This document shows positions 43,188 through 54,463 of a stretch of 64,000 bases of DNA, in pieces. Source of the stretch: Phytophthora sp. 'mugwort' (taxonomy: Eukaryota; Oomycota; Peronosporomycetes; Peronosporales; Peronosporaceae); NCBI GenBank assembly GCA_033558025.1, contig JAUCEF010000006.1:3534001-3598000 (forward strand), written 5' to 3'. The notes under the pieces are model-generated. The model was not told the origin of the DNA and did not search any database. It was given only the letters and a program-made list of their open reading frames with translations. A program made the translations under genes and the position numbers. Position 1 is the stretch's first letter. Every line of letters begins with the position of its first letter.

Positions 43188-43397
43188 TCATGTACACGCC
43201 GGTGATGATCGATTCCACGACAGCTGTGTCCAAACCTTCCCGTAGCGGCGCTTCCAGCCTCTTAGCATCGGCTCCTTCACATCCAGCTCTCGCGAGGCAT
43301 CGTTAATAGTCCAACCTGGATGCATCTTCCACTGCTTCAGCAGAACAATTTTCTCCTTCTCTGTTCTCTGTAGACATCGCGTTTCACCATCTCGCAT
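43188..43397 (-). pseudogene. Isolated HTH fragment of a pogo-like transposase
   Basis: A minus-strand frame reads EKEKIVLLKQWKMHPGWTIN, then DASRELDVKEPMLRGWKRRY. This is a helix-turn-helix pattern like the N-terminal DNA-binding part of pogo/CENP-B-type transposases. No catalytic core follows in frame, so it is a fragment. Confidence 0.4.
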
Positions 43398-43483
43398 GTG
43401 TGTTATGAAACGGATGTGCCCTCACGTGTTGGTCCACTACTTCACGTTTCAGACTTACTCAGATCCAAGGTTTGTACTCACAG

Positions 43484-43499
43484 TAACTCGCGCGAGTTA
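43484..43499. repeat. Perfect 16 bp palindrome TAACTCGCGCGAGTTA
   Basis: It is followed at about 43510 by a second GCGCGAGTTAA half. It could be a terminal sequence of a small element. Confidence 0.6.
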
Positions 43500-43739
43500 A
43501 AGTGAATCAGCGCGAGTTAATCCTACATCAATTCTAGTAACCTGTCTGTCTACCGTCCCAATCCCGCCTGCCCGCCTGCACCTCCAGTTCGGTATGGCTA
43601 GGCTTTGCGTTTAGTACCGCTACCAACCCACAAAATCGAATCCCACTATCGTTTCGACTCGAAAAACTATGCCTGAAATTGCAAAACAAAAAAACTGTGC
43701 ACAACCCTTGAAACCCCTTCGCATTGGCCAAAATACATG

Positions 43740-44260
43740 CACTTTTTAATTGCTGCCGAGCGTAGCGAAGGCGGCCTCCCATTGGCTGCAATTGCTGCCT
43801 AGGGAAGCGAAGGCGGCGCCGCCATTAACTTTTTCGTGTATAGCGGGGCCGGAGGGCCCACCCTTCCTACCGAAGCCGAAGGCGGAGGTAGCTCAGTTTG
43901 TATCCAAACACGGCGAGTAGCGGAGCGGGCCTGTGCGAGCGGAGCGGAGGCGCTACTACCAGAGCGAAGTGTAGGTAGCTTTTCTCAGTAGTGAAGCGAG
44001 CTCTTGAACGAGCGGAACGGGTTGGGACCCAACACAAGCACACACCGCTAGCAAAGCGGGCGGCGCTTGGCTAGCCCTAAAACCCAACGCTAGCGTCGTT
44101 CCGTCCGTCCGTCCGTCTGTCACGCCATAACGTGATTCTAGACGCAATCGCATTGGCTGCTGAGCGCAGCGAAGGCGGGCCGTCGTTGTCTAAAATAACA
44201 TGACTGCCGAGGGCAGCGAAGGCGGCCCTCATTCGCTAAAATAATCTTTCGCCGAGGGCG
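43740..44260. repeat. Cluster of AGCG(N)AGCGAAGGCGG short repeats
   Basis: Variants such as GAGCGTAGCGAAGGCGGCC, GGGAAGCGAAGGCGGCG, GAGCGGAGCGGAGGCG, GAGCGCAGCGAAGGCGGGCC and GAGGGCAGCGAAGGCGGCC occur about ten times. They alternate with TTGGCTGC and CCATTGGC words. The pattern looks like dispersed copies of a short self-related repeat. A related CTCGCTGCGCTCGGTCG occurs at about 28355. Confidence 0.65.
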
Positions 44261-44569
44261 GCCACTAATGGAAATATAATTAAACGATTGGTTGAAATTA
44301 AAAAAACATATTTTTATGTGGGCCTGATCGCGTCCGCTGCGCTACGACGGGCTTTCAATATACCGGGACCAAAACTAAACCCCCTGTCGCGTAGGCTACA
44401 GACAACGACATACAAAGCCGGCACGGCTGAACGGTATCCTCCATAGTGAACTGCCTAGCTGTCGAAACAGACAATAAAACCCGGCAGAGTTTTATTTGGC
44501 CGATTATACTACCGTTTGTGCAAAACAAATCTGATATTTTCCATGTGATGTGTAAAAAACGTGCTTTTA

Positions 44570-46028
44570 TCAGACCATTACCTCCGGATACCTAGAAATA
44601 GCTTTCTTAAAACTGCGAATTACGGTTGTCTCGGCTATTTCATCACAAGCCGAAATGGTCGACTTAATGGCACGGATGCGCTTCTCTTTAGCAGTGCCTC
44701 CGGTAATCCCGCATAGACCGGATTTTCGACTTTAGTGGCCCCATCACGCCGACGCCCAGCGGTTGACAAACCGCTGTCGTATTAGGTGGAAAAGGAACCA
44801 CCGTAGTGTTTGCCTCCTCGGCAACGGCCCGCTGACGCTCCTCAGAAACGTGGGAGTCAAAATTATCTAGAAGGAGGGCAGCGGGGCCGTCAATTTCGTA
44901 TTTAAACAATTGTTTCCCATAAAATCGCCAATCAACTGCGTCCATCCACGCGTTCTCCTGCATGGTGTAGTAGTGACCAGGCGGGTAATGGGGTAACTCC
45001 AGGCGCTTGATGTCCCCATCGAGCTTCCCTCGAATAATGAAAAAATCGGAAGTTTTTACCTATAACAACACAACGAAGTAATTAGTCCAAAAATATAGTA
45101 TAAAAAGTTTTTATGATGCCGAAATTATATATTATCAGTTTCGGCATCAGTAAAAGCTTTAAACGTACCATCACCGCGAATTGTAAGCACCGCTGTCATT
45201 CTGCCACTGTGCTTCGTCATCTTAGCTTCATCCTTGCGACCTTTGAGAGCCCAAAAGCGAGACGGTGGCATGTCAAAATTCTTGCATTTTCGACGACATT
45301 GTAAATCTCTGATGGCTCCATGTACTCTACTCCTTCCAAAACGTTAGACAAAACTCCGCTCGCTTCCCTAGCAGCTCTGCAGTCGGCATGTTAGCTTCTT
45401 GGTGCTTTTGCGCCGAAACTTCATAGCTCCACAACGCAACAACAAAAATAAAATCAATTAAAACAATAATTAATTTGTAAATCGAAGTATTCGGCACCAA
45501 AAATGATTTTACCGCTTGCAGATACGCTGGCACATTCTCTCAAGCGACTGCTCAGGGCTTTTGTGCTCCTCCATGTACCTCGCACACCAGTCCGGCTCCT
45601 GCAGCCACATGTAATCGATCATTGAATGCGTTTAAAGGGCCTAAATAACATAAAGTCTAACAAAGTCAGTATTTATGTTACTAGTCCCTATTAGTTATCA
45701 ATGCCAATATGCCTTTTCATCTCTGCGTGTATCTTTCATGAACGTCACAAGGGCTGGGACATTAGAAAATATATTCTTGCGCCCCTGCCCCTTGAGCGTC
45801 GGCGATCGAGCATTGCCACGAAAGGCGAGCAGGCGGTCAGCCTGCTTCCACCACCCGAAAATTGTGCCGCGTGGCCGCTAGAGCTGGCACGCTGCTTCGT
45901 CCCCGCCCAACTTGGGTGGTGAGCGTGTCTTCGCGCTTTTCCTTTATCCTGTAGCGCCGCTGCTTTCGCGCCATTGAGGAAGTGCGTTTAGTTTTAGCTC
46001 GGCAGGCGGCGCATTTTACGCCGTCCAC
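44570..46028 (-). pseudogene. pogo-3: pogo-like transposase relic
   Basis: Minus-strand pieces are RKQRRYRIKEKRED (about 45970, N-terminal), WCARYMEEHKSPEQSLE (about 45580-45530), EPSEIYNVVENARILTC (about 45315-45265) and GRMTAVLTIRGDGTFKAF (about 45205-45150). FFIIRGKLDGDIK precedes NAWMDAVDWRFYGKQLFKYE (about 44955-44895). LLLDNFDSHVSEERQR (about 44870-44825), PPNTTAVCQPLGVGVMGPLK (about 44790-44730) and KRIRAIKSTISACDEIAETT (about 44690-44610) follow. The middle catalytic Asp is kept, while the third is Gly (PLG instead of PLD). Frameshifts and AT-rich interruptions separate the parts. Confidence 0.75.
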
Positions 46029-46389
46029 CCGATTTTGTTCTTGCTGGATTCGCTAAATAAATGAGCATTCTCGCAACCTGAATCGCTAAAATTATTTAAT
46101 ATTTTGTATGGAGCCCCGGCTGTGCCTATGCCTGTTGCCGGCCTTTTTTTAGTCTGCCGGCTTTCGTATATCGTTGTCCGTAGTGTGAATCAACCAGAAG
46201 ATTCACCATAATAGGTTGTCCTCTTATTATCGAGTTTGACAGTACTAGGCTGGACGATAGGTATACAAGTTTTTTCACCAATGTCCGCGTTTGGACAGTG
46301 TGAGTCCCAGCCCGTCTGTGCATTTAGTATGATTGATTGTATGCGTGCTGCCTGTTGCTAGCAACTCCCCTTTTCAAGCTCCGTCGGGA

Positions 46390-47189
46390 AAAGCACTGGG
46401 ATTTGTCTCGCCCTGTTTTTGAAGTAAAATGTTTGCTGGTGGCGCTCGTGTGTTTGCTGGTGTCATTTTCATGGAGAAAATACCACAAAAACCATTAGAA
46501 ACTGAACGAAACACCGCTAAACCACTGATAACACTTTTAGGGAGAGGCGAAGTAGTAGGTTATAGACGGGCAGAAACTAAGGCGAGTCCGCGTGGCCATA
46601 TCAAACCCGTGCGGGAGCCCGCGAAGCAAGGCCGCGCGGTATTTGCGGAGGCGGGCCCAGCGCCGAGCTTTCCAGCGAGCCGACCCTGCACTCACGATAA
46701 GTTAGAATTAAGTATCGCGATCGACGCGAATCGGCGGGTCAAGTAGCGAAGCTGGACCTTTTATGTGCTTTCCTGAAATATTCGATTACCGATTTCCTCC
46801 GCTATAGTGGACAGGTCAGGTACCGGTACAGGGTACCACACTCCAAAGGTGACGCTCAGGTAACCGGTAATTACCGAAAGTAGCGTAGGTGTAGTTAGAA
46901 AATTGTGTACGGTAATACAAAGCACATCTTCTATCACAGTCACACAGTCAAATAAGCTGTGTTGGCAATTGGTCACGCGCACACGGAGATATCTCTGCGA
47001 TGACTGCAATGACGACGCTGTGCTTTCGTATTCATCTACATAGGTATCTAATCTAATTGCGTGTGCAATTTCAGGTCTGTAGCCTGTCTGTGGGCTAACT
47101 TCGATGGGTGGATTATTTTTGGTATGGAAGTTATAATAGGGGTGGTAAACGGGTGTGTGCAAGCGGGGATATCTCTGCTATTGATGCAA
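46390..47189. other. Unassigned stretch left of Copia-A
   Basis: It contains a plus ORF (46429-46746) and a minus ORF (47162-46761) without recognisable motifs. GGTACCGGTACAGGGTACC at about 46820 and repeated GATATCTCTGC words at about 46990 and 47167 give it an LTR-like look, but no partner LTR is found. Confidence 0.35.
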
Positions 47190-49200
47190 CGACGGTTAGC
47201 AGTGGCTTCTTGCCCGTCCCAGACTTGGTGCGGCGACTTGTCGTGGCTGATCGCGCGTGTCGGACACCGATTGCGTAGGAACGTGGCAGTCATCACGGCT
47301 TCGCCCCAATACTCTTTCGACAGTCCGGCATGTTCCAACATGCAGCGCACACACTCCACCAACGTTCGATTCATTCGTTCCGCGACTCCATTGAGCTGAG
47401 GCGTGTACGGTGGAGTAAACTTCTGCACGATGCCGCGGTCACTGCAGAACTTCGCCAGTTGACTTGACGTGTACTCGCCACCGTTGTCGCTCCGCAGCAT
47501 TTTCACGCGCTTGCCAGTCTGAGTTTCAGCAAACGCCACAAACTTAGCGAATTTGGTAGCCACCCCGGACTTGTTCCGCAGCAAGTACACCACACAGAAG
47601 TGCGACTTGTCGTCAATGAACGTGACGAAGTAACGCTTGCCACCAACCGTTGGTGTCTGCATGGGGCCGCACACATCGCTGTGAACCACCTCCAGCACTT
47701 GCTTCGCACGGTTCGGCGACGACTTCATGTAGCTCACTCGCGTTTGTTTGCCGAGTGAGCATCCGTCGCACAGCTCCCACTGCTTCACCGACGCCATGTC
47801 GATACCAACACCGTAGCCCTTCTTGACGATGGCGTCTAGACTGCCATGGCCGATGTGACCAAGTCGAAGGTTGCCAGAGGCACGACGTGGTGTCCCCTTG
47901 GCGATCCTTCGAACTTGCCGCATTGGCCTCGTCAGGCATCATCGGAGTCATGCACAGCTTGAACAGCCCTTTGCCCTCACGAGCGCCGAGCTTCCACTTG
48001 AGACTCTTCGTTTCAGCGAAGCACCCGTCGCTCTCGAAGATAACTGGCCCGACGTCCTTAGTGAACCGACCAACCGAAAACAGGTTGCGCGACAGCTTCG
48101 GAATGTGCCACACGTTCGTGAGTACACCCTTCTTCATGCCGCGCGGGGTCTTCATCGACATCACAATGTCGCCGGTCCCCACAGCCTGAACCACACCGTC
48201 GTCCGCGAGATGCACGTCCACCAGAGAGATCTTCTTGTAGTTCTTCATGTACTCCTTCGAGTACAGTCATGTGCTGCGTCGCACCCGAGTCGACCAGCCA
48301 CACTCCACCATTCGACTTGTGGCACCCGTGTTACCACCAGCCGAGAAGAGGAAGTCGCCAGAATCGTCTTCACTCTGCGCGATATTTGCTCGTTGCGGCC
48401 TCTGCCGCTCCGCGTTCTCGCGGATTCGCACCGGACACGTGGTGATCCAATGTCCGTGCTCGCCACAGTAGTGACAGGCACTAGTCTTCTTCGCCTGCCG
48501 ACCCTTGCGCTTGTTGTCGCTTGTCATGAACGCTTGACCTTGACCGTGCGCGGTGCCGTCCGTACCGCCACCTTGTTCCTTGCGCTTCATGTCCTCATGC
48601 AGCAGCCGAGACGTCACGAGTTCCCACGACAGTGAGTCGGCTCTCGACTCCAACGCCGTGATCAGAAACTGGTATGACTCGCTCAGGCTTCCAAGAAGCG
48701 TGATCACCAAGTCGTCCTCGCTGACCGGAGCGCCACTGCGTCGAGCTGCTCCGCCAGCGTCTTGATCTTGTTGATGTGCTCCAGCACATCATCACCTTCG
48801 TCCATCATCGTCGTGAAGAAACGCCGACGAAGGAAGAGCTTGTTGGCCAGGCTCTTCTTCTCGAAGTGTCCTTCCAGTCTTGACCATGCATCATGCGCGC
48901 CACTCGCCGAGCGAACCAGCGGCGAGTCCTCCATCGCGAGACAGATCATCGCCAGCGCCTTGCGCGACTTCTTCCGAAAAGAGCGCTTGATCCGCCGCAG
49001 TCTGGCAGTGCTCCAGCTTCACTTCCCCACTTGTCACTTCCCACAGTTCGCGCTCCTCGAGCACCATCTGCATCTTGAACTTCCACGTGTGGAAGTTAGT
49101 TCCGTCGAACTTGTTAATGCGGGCGGTAGTCGACGTGGCGTCCATGGCGAAGGCGTAGTCGGGGTCTTGGTCAGGGAAGACGGGGCTTGGGCTCATAACC
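47190..49200 (-). mobile_element. Copia-A (family 1): gag-protease-integrase part, truncated in integrase
   Basis: From ATG 49196 the minus strand encodes Copia Gag (INKFDGTNFHTWKFKMQMVL, HDAWSRLEGHFEKKSLANKL) with a CCHC knuckle CHYCGEHGHWITTC (about 48480). The protease WLVDSGATQHMT follows (about 48300). A pre-integrase region RLGHIGHGSLDAIVKKG comes next, then the integrase core with VVHSDVCGPM, RSDNGGEYTSSQLAKFC and GVAERMNRTLVECV (D, D, E). Frameshifts occur in gag and near 48260 and 47900. The coding sequence stops matching copy B at about 47190, so RT and RNase H are missing. Confidence 0.88.
49183..49200 (-). promoter_or_regulatory. Copia-A primer-binding site (half tRNA-iMet type)
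   Basis: The minus strand reads GGTTATGAGCCCAAGCCC directly after the LTR. Its complement contains GGGCTCATAACC, the anticodon stem-loop of initiator tRNA-Met. The gag ATG (49196-49194) lies inside it. Confidence 0.7.
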
Positions 49201-49385
49201 AAAAGGCTTGGTCACTTGATGGCAAAATGCAAAGTGATTGATTTAGGTCCTTAGTTCGCAAACCCCTTGCTACCTCTAAGCCTACAGTTCTACCTACTGG
49301 GTACACTCTACTGGATTCTCTACCGGATACTGAGTTACTTCAGCCAATCGAAGAGCGCCACGTCGATGCCCATCTTGTACCCACA
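49201..49385 (-). repeat. Family 1 Copia LTR shared by Copia-B (3') and Copia-A (5')
   Basis: On the minus strand it runs from TGTGGGTACAAGATGG (49385) to ...CAAGCCTTTT (49201), directly upstream of the Copia-A primer-binding site. A closely similar 184 bp copy is at 60477-60660. The Copia-B pol stop is at 49471, so one LTR serves both copies. The outer boundary is inferred from the purine-rich GTGGGTACAAGAT preceding it. Confidence 0.65.
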
Positions 49386-49470
49386 ATCTTGTACCCACGT
49401 GCATCGTAATCATCGTCCCGTAATCGCCGGAGTGATTGAGGTGCCACTGAGTGAAGGTCATACCGATATC

Positions 49471-52400
49471 CTACCGGTATACAGTAGCTGCTCGAGGCGT
49501 CTCCTTGACAACACTCCCACTCGACTCGATAGCCTTCGGTGCTTCGATGCCGAGCTTGCTCCGGAGATAGTCGAACTGCGCCGTTGTAATGGGCTTGGTC
49601 ATCAGGTCCGCCAGCATGTCTTGAGTCGGACAGTACTCGAGCACCACTTCTCCGTCCTCGACCTTTTCGCGCACGAAGTGGTAGCGAATGTCGATGTGCT
49701 TGGTGCGCTTGTGGAACTCCGGGTTCTTGGCCAACGCGATGGAGCCTTGGTTATCCTCGTAGATCAGCACTGCGTCGTCGTTCTTGATCTCACCGATTTC
49801 ATGCAGAAACGCCTTGAGCCACAATGCCTCTTGCGTAGCTTCCGAGAGCGCCATGTACTCGGCCTCTGTCGACGATAGCGCCACTGTCCTCTGCTTCTTG
49901 CTGCGCCAGCTCACGCATTCACCGTTCATCATGAATGCGTAGCCACTTGTACTGCGACGTGACTCGATATCGCCCGCCCAGTCCGCATCTGAGTAGCCGC
50001 GAATACATTCCTTGTCCTTCGCGCTGAACTCGATGCCGTGCGTCGTCGTGCCTCGAATATACCGAAGTACTCGCTTGAGTGCCTGCCAGTGTGTGGGACA
50101 TGGATCCGACGCGAATTGACTTAGTGAGCCCACTGCTGTCGCCAGGTCCGGACGTGTGCCCACCATTAAATACATGAGGCAGCCTACAGCATTCCGGTAC
50201 GGCACGTTCTTCATGGTATCTTCGTGCTTGCAGTCTCCTTCGCACATGTTCTTGGTTAGCTTGAGTCCCGGATCTTGTGGTGTTTTACGGGCTTGCAATC
50301 TTCCATGCCAAACTTGTTCAGGATACTTTGCGCGAATTTGGTCTGCCGAATCGTTACAACGCCGACTTCTCGATCTTGCTTGATTTCCATACCGAGAAAG
50401 TAGCTGAGGTCGCCAAGGTCCGTCATCTCGAACCGATCGCTGAGTGCCCGCTTGGTCGATTCCAGCAAGTCATCGTCGTTGCTTGCAATGATGAGGTCGT
50501 CAACGTAGAGCACCACCAGTACCATGATGTCGCCGTCCCTCTTGATGTACACGCAGTGATCGGTCTTACACTTGGTGAACTCGATCTTTAGCATGAAGTC
50601 GTCGATGGTCTGGTTCCACATGCGTGGCGACTGTTTCAATCCGTACAAGGACCGCTTGAGCTTGCATACGTACTCCGGGTGGTCTTCGTCAACGTATCCG
50701 TCGGGCTGTTGCATGTAGATTTCCTCGTCCATCACGCCATTCAGGAAAGCCGTCTTGACATCCATCTGATGCAGCTTGAGACCGTACTTGGCAGCCATGC
50801 TCAACACCACCCGGATCGACGTGAACTTGGCCACTGGTGCGATGTCTCCTCATAGTCGATGCCGTACTTCTGCGAGAACCCCTTGGCCACCAGGCGCGCC
50901 TTGAACCGCTCGATCTCTCCGGCTTGGTTCTCCTTCACTCGAAACACCCATCGGCAGCCGATCGCCTTGCGTCCCTTAGGCAACGGCACCACGTCCCACG
51001 TCTCGTTCTTGCAAAGCGAGTCGTGTTCCGAGTCACAAGCTTCCTTCCACTTGCTTGCGTCGTTGGATTCCATCGCCGACTTAAATGTGGCCGGCATTTC
51101 TCCCACTGAATCCACGACGTAAGCAGCCTCGACGTTTGCGTTTTCTTGCGCCACCGCAGACATCTCATCCAGTGTGTGATATCGGTTCTGCGAGGCATAC
51201 CGCTTGGCATCTGGAATCTCTACCGCTTCCTACAGCGATTGCGTCCGCGGGTGTCGCTTGCTGCCGGGCTCGAAGTCTTCATCCCGTGCAACTTCTTCTT
51301 CATCCCCATCCGATCTAGACGATGAGGTTTCTTCATCCGTGGCAACTTCATCTTCTTCATCTTGAACATCCACGAGCACTTCCTTTAGTGCGTAATTGCG
51401 TCTCCCATTGTCGAAAACGTCTTCCATAAACTGTGCGTCGCGACTTATCAGCACGCGACCACTCTCGAGTTCTTCAAACCGATACGCTTTCTCGTTTCTG
51501 AGTATCCGAGAAAACGGCAACGCACCGATCGAGCGTCAAACTTGGACCGTTTTTCCTTTGGCACAAGCACGTACGCGTGACAACCGAATACCTTCATATT
51601 TGTCAGCAGTGGCCGTCTTGCCCGTCCAGACTTGGTGCGGCGACTTGTCGTGGCTGATCGCGCGTCGGATACCGATTGCGTAGGAACGTGGCAGTCATCA
51701 CGGCTTCGCCCCAATACTCTTTCGACAGTCCGGCATGTTCCAACATGCAGCGCACACACTCCACCAACGTTCGATTCATTCGTTCCGCGACTCCATCGAG
51801 CTGAGGCGTGTACGGTGGAGTAAACTTCTGCACGATGCCGCGGTCACTGCAGAACTTCGCCAGTTGACTTGACGTGTACTCGCCACCGTTGTCGCTCCGC
51901 AGCATTTTCACGCGCTTGCCAGTCTGAGTTTCAGCAAACGCCACAAACTTAGCGAATTTGGTAGCCACCCCGGACTTGTTCCGCAGCAAGTACACCACAC
52001 AGAAGTGCGACTTGTCGTCAATGAACGTGACGAAGTAGCGCTTGCCACCAACCGTTGGTGTCTGCATGGGGCCGCACACATCGCTGTGAACCACCTCCAG
52101 CACTTGCTTCGCACGGTTCGGCGACGACTTCATGTAGCTCACTCGCGTTTGTTTGCCGAGTGAGCATCCGTCGCACAGCTCCCACTGCTTCACCGACGCC
52201 ATGTCGATACCAACACCGTAGCCCTTCTTGACGATGGCGTCTAGACCGCCATGGCCGATGTGACCAAGTCAAAGGTGCCAGAGGCACGACGTGGTGTCCC
52301 CTTGGCGATCCTTCGAACTTGCCGCATTGGCCTCGTCAGGCATCATCGGAGTCATGCACAGCTTGAACAGCCCTTTGCCGTCACGAGCGCCGAGCTTCCA

Positions 52401-52668
52401 TGTGAGACCCTTCGTTTCAGCGAAGCATCCGTCGCTCTCGAAGATGACTGGCCCGACGTCCTTGGTGAACCTACCAACCGAAAACAGGTTGCGTGACAGC
52501 TTCGGAATGTGCCACGCGTTCGTGAGTACACCCCTCTTCATGCCGCGCGGGGTCTTCATCGACATCACAATGTCGCCGGTCCCCACAGCCTGAACCACAC
52601 CGTCGTCCGCGAGATGCACGTCCACCGGAGAGATCTTCTCGTAGTTCTTCATGTACTCCTTCGAGTAC
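49471..52668 (-). pseudogene. Copia-B (family 1) pol: pre-integrase to RNase H, 5' end cut by Copia-C LTR
   Basis: The minus strand encodes a post-protease segment (52652-52269), GAG-pre-integrase, integrase core (RSDNGGEYTSSQLAKFC and GVAERMNRTLVECV), linker, and RT. RT motifs include CRWVFRVKENQAGEIERFKA, HQMDVKTAFLNGVMDEEIYM and the catalytic LYVDDLIIASND near 50500. RNase H follows with RGYSDADWAGD and SSTEAEYMALSEATQEA. Pol ends PRAATVYR at a stop at 49471. Frameshifts lie near 52270, 51610, 51230, 50830 and 50270. At 52668 the sequence is interrupted by the Copia-C LTR; gag and protease are missing. Confidence 0.88.
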
Positions 52669-53011
52669 TATTGAGGGTTGCCGGGTTTTGGTACTGTGTA
52701 CCAGTAACCGGTTAACCCGAACCGGTCCAACACGATCCCACGATGTTTACGGTACGTTGTTTACGCAACCGATGATTAGACGAGTAGGATGATTGGACGA
52801 GTGCGGAGTGTTGGTGATTGGATGCACCAAATGATTGGATGCAGGGCTGCATATCTATGTGGTAGACTAGGTAGTGTAAGCTCCGATAAATCAGTCACTT
52901 TCGAATCTTCCTTCTTCAGCTCAAGTGGTCTTCACTCCGGTCTCCGCACCCAAGTGCAGAACTCCCTCCGCTCAACCCAAGCCTCGCTTCAAGACCTCAA
53001 CACCTTTATCA
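52669..53011 (+). repeat. Copia-C 5' LTR (family 2, 343 bp)
   Basis: It starts TATTGAGGGTTGCCGG and ends CCTTTATCA. It is the same 343 bp length as the two Copia-D LTRs. It contains repeated ATTGGATG/GATTGG words and a palindromic GTACTGTGTACCAGTAACC region. It was inserted into Copia-B after CGAGTAC. Confidence 0.85.
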
Positions 53012-53029
53012 GGTTATGAGCCCAAGCAC
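53012..53029 (+). promoter_or_regulatory. Copia-C primer-binding site (half tRNA-iMet type)
   Basis: GGTTATGAGCCCAAGCAC immediately follows the LTR. The complement contains GGGCTCATAACC of the initiator tRNA-Met anticodon arm. The gag start ATG (53016-53018) is inside the site. Confidence 0.75.
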
Positions 53030-54463
53030 CATGTCCTCTGCCCAAGACGTCTCGACCAAAGTCTCCATCGACAAGTTCAACGGAGACAATTACGCGACGT
53101 GGAACCGCTACATGCGTGGCGTGTTCCTGACCAAGTCGACGTGGCATGTGGTGAATCGGGAAACGTCTCCATCCTTTACGGACTCCCGGGCCAAGGACGA
53201 GTATGTCAAGTCGAGCAACATCGCTTTTGGACTGATGTTGCTTCACATGGATGCCGACTACCATCATGTGGTCGATGACTGCGAGGAAGCATGGATCGCG
53301 TGGACGCGCTTGAAGACGCTGTACGGTGGATCGCAGAAGGCTGGTCGCATCTACCTGAAGCGACAGCTCTTCAGCATGGAGATGTCGGAAGGCGGCAATG
53401 TGTTGCATCATTGCAATGATGTCCTGAACATCAGCGCCAAGCTCAGTAGCATCGGCGCCAAGATGGAGGACGAGGACGTGGCGATCTGCTTGCTGCGCAG
53501 TCTCCCCAAGAGCTACGAGAACGTCGTACTGAACTTGGAGATGAGTAGCGCGGAGCTGAAGACGCAAGACGTCGTGAAGGTGCTCACGAACGAGCATATC
53601 AAGCGGCAGGGCGAGAAGACTCCGTCGGTGAAAACTGAAGACGCGGCCAAGGCGTTCAACACCGACCGTGAGCCTCGCCAATGCACGTACTGCGGAAAAT
53701 TGGGGCATGTCATTGACAAGTGCTGGACCAAGCAGAAGGACGAGAACCGAGGGCCAAGACGCGGCGGCAACGGCCGTGGACGCGGGGCCAACAACATCCA
53801 GTGGAGAAACGACAGCGACGGCTACGACAATGACTACGATCGAGTGGCGTTCGCGGTTTCGTTGGAATGCGGAAAATCGACGGACAAGGATATGCCCGGG
53901 ATGTGGGCGGTCGACAGCGGCGCAACGCACCACATTTGCAATGACAAGACCAGGTTCGTCACGCTGAATGAGCAAGACGAAGGCGAACTATCGGTAGCGG
54001 ACGGAAACAAGGCCGAGATTAAGGGTGTGGGAACTATCATCGAACGAGTGGTTCTGCTCAACGGCGACGAGCGCGACATCGAAATCAAGGACGTGCTGTA
54101 CGTGCCGAAGATGAACAAGAATCTGCTTTCGGTGCCGCAGATTAACAAGAGTGGCAAGTTTCAAGTGGTGTTCGACGGTGCGAGCATGCATGTCGCGCGG
54201 AAGGGCTCGAAGCAAGTGGTGGCAACGGCTGACCTCGTCGACGGTCTCTATTGGTTACGCATACCACAACATTCGGTGAATGTGGCGACGTCAACGCGCG
54301 ACGTGGATCTACACGCGCGGATGGGCCACGCTCCGATCGACGTGCTGCGCAAAATGGTCAGCAGTGGCATGATCAAGGACGCGAAAACACCATCACAGCC
54401 GAATGGACCAAGCATATGTCGCGGATGTCAGCAAGGGAAGATGGTCCAAAAACCGTTCCCAAG
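53016..54463 (+). CDS. Copia-C Gag-protease-pre-integrase, open but truncated
   Basis: The frame is uninterrupted from ATG 53016. Gag domain: [40 protein letters not shown] and [24 protein letters not shown] knuckle [14 protein letters not shown] (about 53686-53727). Protease [15 protein letters not shown] (about 53900-53944). Pre-integrase [16 protein letters not shown] with CRGCQQGK. At 54464 the coding sequence runs into an LTR in opposite orientation, after VQKPFPS, and the ORF ends with about 13 unrelated residues. Integrase, RT and RNase H are absent. It is nearly identical to the same part of Copia-D. Confidence 0.88.

Noticed and set aside
46429..46746. 105-codon plus-strand ORF
   Set aside because: No domain, no homology I can recognise, and low-complexity composition in a repeat-rich area.
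46790..47190. Solo LTR left of Copia-A
   Set aside because: LTR-like words occur, but no matching LTR in the window and no target duplication could be seen.
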